A DNA stretch of 64,000 bases from Bacteroides fragilis. Its GTDB lineage: Bacteria; Bacteroidota; Bacteroidia; Bacteroidales; Bacteroidaceae. The stretch is taken from contig NZ_CP018937.1 in assembly GCF_002849695.1 (NCBI RefSeq), forward strand, positions 4,712,001-4,776,000. The letters are read 5' to 3'. A model generated the notes under the pieces. The model was not told where the DNA came from. It did not search any database and saw only the letters and a program-made list of their open reading frames with translations. How positions within the stretch are numbered: the stretch's first letter is position 1; every line of letters starts with the position of its first letter. Positions 58,959 to 64,000 of this stretch are shown here, one piece after another. The position numbers and the translations under genes are program-made.

Positions 58959-61118
58959 ATGCGTATCGGATTTATTTCGGGTATGCTGGGTGGATTGTGT
59001 TTAACCTCTACCTTGCATGCCCAGGAGCCCGATTCACTGAAAGCTGTGTCCTTATCCGAAGTGGTGGTGACGGAGAGTTACCGACATCTGAAGAATAAGA
59101 ATTCGACATGGCATATGGAGGTGGTAGGGAAGGAGTTTTTGCGTGAACACTTCACTGGCAACTTGATACAGACTCTTGGAACGATTCCGGGAATACATTC
59201 GATGGATGTCGGTTCGGGCTTTTCTAAGCCGATGATCCGGGGAATGGGATTCAACCGGATTTCGGTTGTAGAGAATGGAATCAAGCAAGAGGGACAACAG
59301 TGGGGAGCCGATCATGGGCTGGAACTGGATGCATTCAATGCAGGACAGGTGACTATCCGTAAAGGACCTGCTTCACTGCTCTATGGCAGTGATGCTATGG
59401 GAGGTGCTATTGAATTGGCTCCATTACCATTACCCACCAGTAACCAGTTGTTTGGTGAAGCGGACTTGCTGGGAAAATCTGTAAACGGAACGTTGGGAGG
59501 CTCGCTGATGCTTGGAATAAAGAAAGACGCCTGGTATACCTGGGCGAGATATTCGGAGCAGCATTTTGGCGATTATCGTATTCCGGCAGATACCATTGTG
59601 TATCTTACCCAACGGATGCCTGTCTATCACCGGAAACTGAAAAATACGGCAGGTTTTGAGCGAGATGTCAGTTGGACAGCCGGTTTCAGGTATGGACGAT
59701 ACAAGTCTTCCTATTCAGTAAGTAATGTTTTTCAGAAAACCGGTTTCTTTCCCGGAGCACACGGTATTCCTGATATATCGCGTTTGCAGGATGATGGGAA
59801 CAGCCGCAATATAGAACTACCTTACAGTCAGGTGAACCATCTGAAGGTATCTGCCCAGCAGAGCTTCTTGTGGGATCGATCGGCATTGATATGGGATATC
59901 GGCTATCAGAAGAATCATCGTGAGGAATGGAGCCGGTTTCATACTCATTATGATACTCAGCCCGTTCCGGAGAAGGATCCTGACAAAGAGTTGGCTTTTA
60001 TATTGAATACTTATAGTTCGGCTGTTAAGTTGAAGTTGTTTGGAGCTGCTTCGTGGCAACATATAGCAGGTTGGGATATACAGTATCAGAGGAATACTAT
60101 TTCCGGATATTCATTCCTTTTGCCTGCTTACCGGAGATTTACCACAGGGGCTTTCTGGATGACAGCTTACCGTCCGGGTCCTGCTTTGTCAGTCAGTGGG
60201 GGCTTTCGCTATGATTACGGAAAGATAGATGCATCTGCTTATACTGATCCTTATCTTGCGATTTATCTGCGGGAGCAGGGATATGATGATGATTTTATCC
60301 GGAAATATGAGTGGCGTAGCTATGCTGTCCATCGCCATTTTGGTGACTATTCCGGTTCGCTGGGAGTGGTGTGGACCCCTTCCGGAGGACACATGCTTCA
60401 AGTGAATATCGGGCATAGTTTCCGCTTGCCGGGGGCCAATGAACTGGCATCGAACGGTGTTCATCACGGCACTTTCCGTCATGAACAGGGAGATGCGGCT
60501 CTTTCGTCCGAGCGTGGTTGGCAACTGGATGTCTCGTATACCTATGAGAATGGTCCGTTATCGGTCAATTTCTCGCCATTTATCAGTTGGTTCAGCAATT
60601 ACATCTTTCTTCGGCCTACCGGAGAATGGTCGGTGTTGCCCCATGCCGGACAGATTTACCGTTATACCGGTGCGGAAGCGTTGTTTGCGGGTGGTGAGGC
60701 GACAGTGGGAATTGACTTTTTACGTCATTTCAACTATCGTGTCAGTGGAGAATATGTCTATACTTATAATTGTGACGAACATATTCCTCTGAGTTTTTCC
60801 CCTCCGGCTTCCCTTCGCAATACGCTGACATGGAGGTATAAAAACTTCAGTATTTATGGTGAGTTACAGCACATTGCCGCACAACACCGGGTAGCACGGA
60901 ATGAGGATCCTACTCCCGGAGCGCAGTTACTGAATGCCGGGATATCCGCCAATCTCCGAATGGGAGGTGTATTAGCAGAAATTACTTTATCGGGTCGGAA
61001 TTTATCCGATACCAGATATCTTAATCACCTTAGTTTTTACCGAAAAGTTGAAATCCCGGAACCGGGACGTAACTTTCAGATTTTAATTAAAGTACCATTT
61101 AAAAGTTTATTAAAATGA
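58959..61118 (+). CDS. TonB-dependent receptor, probably for a metal or metal complex
   Basis: The 719-residue protein has a signal peptide (about 1-22, STLHAQ), a TonB-box-like stretch (VSLSEVVVTES), a plug (about 35-155, LIQTLGTIPGIHSMDVGSGFSKPMIRGMGFNRISVVENGIK) and a barrel ending in Phe at FQILIKVPFKSLLK. It lacks the STN and regulatory-like domains of the SusC type, so it resembles classical metal/siderophore receptors. Several His-rich loops (e.g. WSRFHTHYDTQP) fit metal uptake. It overlaps the next gene by 4 nt. No substrate can be named from the sequence. Confidence 0.9.
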   Translation: MRIGFISGMLGGLCLTSTLHAQEPDSLKAVSLSEVVVTESYRHLKNKNSTWHMEVVGKEFLREHFTGNLIQTLGTIPGIHSMDVGSGFSKPMIRGMGFNRISVVENGIKQEGQQWGADHGLELDAFNAGQVTIRKGPASLLYGSDAMGGAIELAPLPLPTSNQLFGEADLLGKSVNGTLGGSLMLGIKKDAWYTWARYSEQHFGDYRIPADTIVYLTQRMPVYHRKLKNTAGFERDVSWTAGFRYGRYKSSYSVSNVFQKTGFFPGAHGIPDISRLQDDGNSRNIELPYSQVNHLKVSAQQSFLWDRSALIWDIGYQKNHREEWSRFHTHYDTQPVPEKDPDKELAFILNTYSSAVKLKLFGAASWQHIAGWDIQYQRNTISGYSFLLPAYRRFTTGAFWMTAYRPGPALSVSGGFRYDYGKIDASAYTDPYLAIYLREQGYDDDFIRKYEWRSYAVHRHFGDYSGSLGVVWTPSGGHMLQVNIGHSFRLPGANELASNGVHHGTFRHEQGDAALSSERGWQLDVSYTYENGPLSVNFSPFISWFSNYIFLRPTGEWSVLPHAGQIYRYTGAEALFAGGEATVGIDFLRHFNYRVSGEYVYTYNCDEHIPLSFSPPASLRNTLTWRYKNFSIYGELQHIAAQHRVARNEDPTPGAQLLNAGISANLRMGGVLAEITLSGRNLSDTRYLNHLSFYRKVEIPEPGRNFQILIKVPFKSLLK

Positions 61119-61603
61119 AAACCAGAATTTATTTATCAATAATCGGCCTGATGGCTTTTTCTTTCTTGTTTGTGTCCTGTTCAAAAGATGACGAAGGCGA
61201 TACGGTAAAGCCCGTTATTAATCTGTTGGAGCCTGAAGAAGGTGCAGTGTTGAAGATCGGAGATGCTAACGGAGTGCATTTTGAGATGGATATAGCTGAT
61301 AACGAAGCAATTGCTTCCTATAAGATTAATATTCATAATAATTTTGACGGCCATTCGCATACCAGGGCTTCAGAAGGAGGAACAACCAAACCTTTTGCTT
61401 TTGAGAGAACATATACGGATAAGGCAGGCCAAAAACAGGCGCGTGTACATAACCATGACATTAAGATACCGGCAGATGCCACTCCGGGAAATTATCATCT
61501 GATGGTATACTGTTTGGACCGGTCTGGTAATGAAACTTACGTAGCACGTAATATCGTATTAAGTACGACAGGCGGTGTAGAGAGTGAGCATCACCATGAT
61601 TAA
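61115..61603 (+). CDS. His-rich lipoprotein, DUF4625-like
   Basis: The 162-residue protein has a lipoprotein signal peptide (lipobox FVSC, Cys at 22) and a beta-rich body resembling the DUF4625 family (KPVINLLEPEEGAVLKIGDANGVHFEMDIADNEAIASYKINIHNNFDGHSHTR). Histidines cluster in HNNFDGHSHTR, RVHNHDIKIP and the tail EHHHD, which suggests metal binding. It is translationally coupled to the TonB receptor (ATGA overlap), so it probably helps catch or pass the same substrate. A strong terminator follows. Confidence 0.7.
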   Translation: MKTRIYLSIIGLMAFSFLFVSCSKDDEGDTVKPVINLLEPEEGAVLKIGDANGVHFEMDIADNEAIASYKINIHNNFDGHSHTRASEGGTTKPFAFERTYTDKAGQKQARVHNHDIKIPADATPGNYHLMVYCLDRSGNETYVARNIVLSTTGGVESEHHHD

Positions 61604-61630
61604 GTGGAATACCTGAACCTGAATATGGAC

Positions 61631-61683
61631 AGGGCCATACCGACGGATGGGAAGTTTAAACTCCCGTCTTCGGGCATGGCCCT
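61631..61683 (+). terminator. Terminator after the TonB/His-rich lipoprotein operon
   Basis: AGGGCCAT (61631-61638) pairs with ATGGCCCT (61676-61683), with an inner hairpin around GGGAAGTTTAAACTCCC, then CTTTTG. Confidence 0.75.
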
Positions 61684-61836
61684 CTTTTGTGTATTGTTCT
61701 TTATCGCTTGATTATTAGCACTCTTTCTTCTCTTTTTTCTTCTCCATTTTCTCATAAATCGCCTTCTTTTTCTTTTTTTGATAGGACAAAATCTGTATTT
61801 TCTACCGATTTATTGCGATTAATAAAAAAGAACAGT

Positions 61837-61844
61837 TAATTTTG
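61837..61844 (+). promoter_or_regulatory. Promoter -7 element of glsA-glsB
   Basis: TAATTTTG matches TAnnTTTG, 24 nt before the glsA start; TTG at 61813-61815 lies 21 nt upstream. Confidence 0.55.
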
Positions 61845-61867
61845 CGCAATCATTTCATCTAAAAAGA

Positions 61868-62686
61868 ATGGCTGACGACTCTTTATTTTTAATAGATATT
61901 GATAAGATACTTCAGACGAAAGCTCCGAAGCACTCCAAGTACATACCAAAGTTTGTCGTCTCCTATCTGAAGAGAATCGTTCATCAGGAGGAGCTAAACG
62001 TTTTTCTGCGCGACTCAAAAGATAAAGTGGGAGTGGATTTTCTGGAGGCTTGTCTTGAGTTTCTGGATGCAAAGCTGGATGTGAAAGGACTGGAAAATAT
62101 TCCGAAAGATGGTTTATATACGTTTGTGTCCAATCATCCGTTGGGAGGACAGGACGGAGTTTCTCTCGGGTATATTTTGGGACGCCGTTTTGACGGGAAG
62201 GTGAAGTATCTGGTAAATGATTTGTTGATGAATCTTCGCGGATTGGCACCCTTGTGTATTCCTATTAATAAAACGGGCAAGCAGGCCAAAGATTTTCCGA
62301 AGATGGTAGAAGCCGGATTCAAGTCGGATGACCAACTCATTATGTTTCCTGCGGGACTCTGTTCCCGGCGTCGGAATGGAGTGATCCGGGACCCTGACTG
62401 GAAGAAAACATTTATCGTAAAAAGTGTCCAGTTCCAGCGTGATGTGGTTCCTGTCCATTTTGAGGGTCGTAATTCTGATTTCTTTTATAATTTGGCTAAT
62501 GTCTGCAAGACACTGGGGATCAAATTCAATATTGCTATGCTTTATTTGGCAGACGAGATGCTGAAAAATCGTCATAAAACATTTACTGTCACTTTCGGTA
62601 AACCCATTCCATGGCAGACTTTCGATAAATCGAAAACTCCGGCAGAATGGGCACAGTATGTGAAAGATATCGTGTATAAACTGTAA
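61868..62686 (+). CDS. glsA: Lysophospholipid acyltransferase-like protein (GlsA-type O-acyltransferase)
   Basis: The 272-residue protein has the PlsC-like acyltransferase fold, with YTFVSNHPLGGQDGVSLGYILGRR carrying an NHPLGG active-site variant of the usual NHxxxxD, and FPAGLCSRRRNGVIRDPDWKK as the glycerol/acyl-binding block. With the following N-acyltransferase gene it matches the glycine-lipid pair of Bacteroides, where GlsB makes the N-acyl amino acid and GlsA adds the second chain. The name rests on that pairing and my memory of B. thetaiotaomicron BT_3458/BT_3459. Confidence 0.78.
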   Translation: MADDSLFLIDIDKILQTKAPKHSKYIPKFVVSYLKRIVHQEELNVFLRDSKDKVGVDFLEACLEFLDAKLDVKGLENIPKDGLYTFVSNHPLGGQDGVSLGYILGRRFDGKVKYLVNDLLMNLRGLAPLCIPINKTGKQAKDFPKMVEAGFKSDDQLIMFPAGLCSRRRNGVIRDPDWKKTFIVKSVQFQRDVVPVHFEGRNSDFFYNLANVCKTLGIKFNIAMLYLADEMLKNRHKTFTVTFGKPIPWQTFDKSKTPAEWAQYVKDIVYKL

Positions 62687-62716
62687 CAGATTAAGGAACA
62701 ACTACTAACAAAGTAT

Positions 62717-63730
62717 ATGGAAGAAGTTATTGAACCGGTAAGCAAGGAGCTGATTAAAGCTGAGTTGACTGAAGACAAGCGGCTACGTATGACCAATAAG
62801 AGTAATAACCAGATATACATTATTACTTATCAGGATTCTCCCAATATTATGCGGGAGATCGGGCGTTTGCGTGAGATTGCTTTTCGGGCAGCAGGAGGCG
62901 GTACGGGATTATCGATGGATATCGATGAGTATGACACCATGGAGAATCCGTATAAACAATTGATTGTCTGGAATCCTGAAGCAGAAGAAATTCTGGGAGG
63001 TTATCGGTACATTCTGGGGACAGACGTACGTTTTGACGAGCATGGTGCGCCGGTTCTCGCTACTTCACACATGTTTAATTTCTCGGATAAATTTGTGAAG
63101 GAGTTCCTGCCTACGACTATTGAACTTGGACGTTCGTTCGTTACGTTGGAATATCAGTCAACCCGTGCCGGAAGCAAGGGATTATTTGCCTTGGATAATT
63201 TGTGGGACGGATTGGGAGCATTGACAGTAGTTATGCCGAATGTGAAATATTTCTTTGGTAAAGTAACCATGTATCCCAGTTATCACCGTCAGGGGAGAGA
63301 CATGATTCTGTATTTCCTGAAGAAACATTTTGGGGATAAAGACGGACTCATTACCCCGATGAAACCGCTTGAGATGGAAACAGAAGAGGCGGAACTGGCG
63401 AGAATCTTCTGCAAAGATTCATTTAAAGATGATTATCGGATACTGAACGGTGAGATCCGTAAGCTTGGCTTTAATATCCCCCCTCTGGTAAATGCTTATA
63501 TGAGTCTGAGCCCGACTATGCGTATGTTTGGCACGGCTATTAATTATGGATTTGGAGATGTGGAGGAAACCGGTATCCTGATTGCTGTAGACGAAATTCT
63601 TGAAGAAAAGCGCATGCGTCACATCGAATCGTTTGTTAAGAACGATCCGGAAGACTGCCAGATAACTTCCGGTGTAAATAAAGTTTTCACTCCGAAAGTG
63701 GTTACACCGCAGGAAGACTGTTCCCGTTAA
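62717..63730 (+). CDS. glsB: N-acyltransferase of glycine-lipid synthesis (GlsB-type, GNAT/OlsB fold)
   Basis: The 337-residue protein belongs to the OlsB-like group of the GNAT superfamily. The pattern IMREIGRLREIAFRAAGGGTG near the N terminus and the later ELGRSFVTLEYQSTRAGSKGLFALDNLWDGLG block fit. The product is a monoacylated glycine (or ornithine) that GlsA turns into the diacyl lipid. It follows glsA by 30 nt, so they form one operon. The 3' end overlaps the convergent dgt gene by 29 nt. Confidence 0.82.
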   Translation: MEEVIEPVSKELIKAELTEDKRLRMTNKSNNQIYIITYQDSPNIMREIGRLREIAFRAAGGGTGLSMDIDEYDTMENPYKQLIVWNPEAEEILGGYRYILGTDVRFDEHGAPVLATSHMFNFSDKFVKEFLPTTIELGRSFVTLEYQSTRAGSKGLFALDNLWDGLGALTVVMPNVKYFFGKVTMYPSYHRQGRDMILYFLKKHFGDKDGLITPMKPLEMETEEAELARIFCKDSFKDDYRILNGEIRKLGFNIPPLVNAYMSLSPTMRMFGTAINYGFGDVEETGILIAVDEILEEKRMRHIESFVKNDPEDCQITSGVNKVFTPKVVTPQEDCSR

Positions 63731-64000
63731 TTTTACGATAAAGATCCAGGGCAAAGACATCGGTCATGCCCGAAATATAATCAAGCACCGCCTGTACTCT
63801 TTCGTAGAGTGCAGGCGCTTTTATATTATATTGCCCTGATACGCGGTTAATAAGCAGCTGTGAATAGGCTTTCTCCGGCGAAGTGACAGCATCTATCATT
63901 AATTCAAGGAGCGTGTTGATGACCCGGAAACCTGCTAACTCAATGTCCAGTACGTCCCGTGAACGGTAAATCTTCTTAAACGATACTTCCGAGCAATGTT
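63702..64000 (-). CDS. dgt: Deoxyguanosinetriphosphate triphosphohydrolase, C-terminal part (truncated by window)
   Basis: The open frame on the minus strand runs from the right edge to a stop at 63702. The visible part, CSEVSFKKIYRSRDVLDIELAGFRVINTLLELMIDAV and onward to KINGNSLPAV, matches the C-terminal region of Dgt-family dGTPases of the HD superfamily. The catalytic HD part lies outside the window. The enzyme cleaves dGTP to deoxyguanosine and triphosphate. It converges with glsB and shares its last 29 nt with that gene. Confidence 0.85.
   Translation of the reverse strand, partial: HCSEVSFKKIYRSRDVLDIELAGFRVINTLLELMIDAVTSPEKAYSQLLINRVSGQYNIKAPALYERVQAVLDYISGMTDVFALDLYRKINGNSLPAV

Overview
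The window is a chromosomal segment of a Bacteroidales bacterium, almost certainly a Bacteroides of the fragilis/thetaiotaomicron group. The signs are promoters of the Bacteroides type (TTTG, about 19-20 nt, TAnnTTTG) in front of many genes, few Shine-Dalgarno sequences, a SusC/SusD pair with an ECF sigma/anti-sigma couple, HU-HIG type DNA-binding protein, meso-DAP-type MurE, PASTA-containing FtsI, and the GlsA/GlsB glycine-lipid acyltransferases. Most of it is housekeeping DNA; no phage, insertion sequence or CRISPR array was seen.

Layout. 1-3.1 kb: 3' end of a membrane-anchored regulator and two lipoproteins of the 6-bladed beta-propeller type. 3.1-14.3 kb (+): rimP-nusA-infB, cvpA, then the SUF iron-sulfur operon sufB-(outer-membrane protein)-sufC-sufD-sufS. 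14.5 kb: a YbjQ-family protein. 14.9-26.2 kb (-): an alpha-galactoside utilisation locus: ECF sigma, FecR-type anti-sigma, SusC with an STN signalling domain, SusD, GH27 alpha-galactosidase, and a separately placed GH36 alpha-galactosidase. 26.4-36.9 kb: unknown lipoprotein, membrane pyrophosphatase, a 580-bp gene-free stretch with large palindromes, rnhB, corA, gpmI, a DUF3109 protein and an AsmA-like protein. 37-39.5 kb (-): gyrB, rpsT, tRNA-Glu. 39.7 kb: recO. 40.6-56.9 kb (-): a division and cell wall (dcw) cluster, mraZ-rsmH-ftsL-ftsI-murE-mraY-murD-ftsW-murG-murC-ftsQ-ftsA-ftsZ, ending with yqeY; murF and ddl are absent. 57-58.4 kb: HU-like protein and an ECF sigma factor, separated by a symmetric array of palindromic boxes. 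58.5-61.6 kb (+): a likely metal-uptake locus (Cys/His-rich small protein, TonB-dependent receptor, His-rich lipoprotein). 61.9-63.7 kb (+): glsA-glsB. The end holds the 3' part of dgt (-).

How they work together: the dcw genes make and place the septal wall and are probably autoregulated by MraZ through three 10-bp-spaced TGGnn boxes just upstream. The galactoside locus imports oligosaccharides through SusCD and signals their presence through the STN domain to FecR and the sigma factor. The SUF genes build Fe-S clusters, with an unexplained outer-membrane protein translated in the middle of the operon.

Most notable oddities: murD carries a one-base deletion in a run of G that splits an essential gene; a 101-bp dyad holds four ACATCCGGATGT-type boxes at an exact 23-bp period upstream of the HU-like gene; a compound 100-bp palindrome lies upstream of rnhB; and MraZ-type operator repeats precede mraZ. 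No wholly new multi-gene system could be demonstrated; the best candidates are the 23-bp box array and the Cys/His-rich metal locus.
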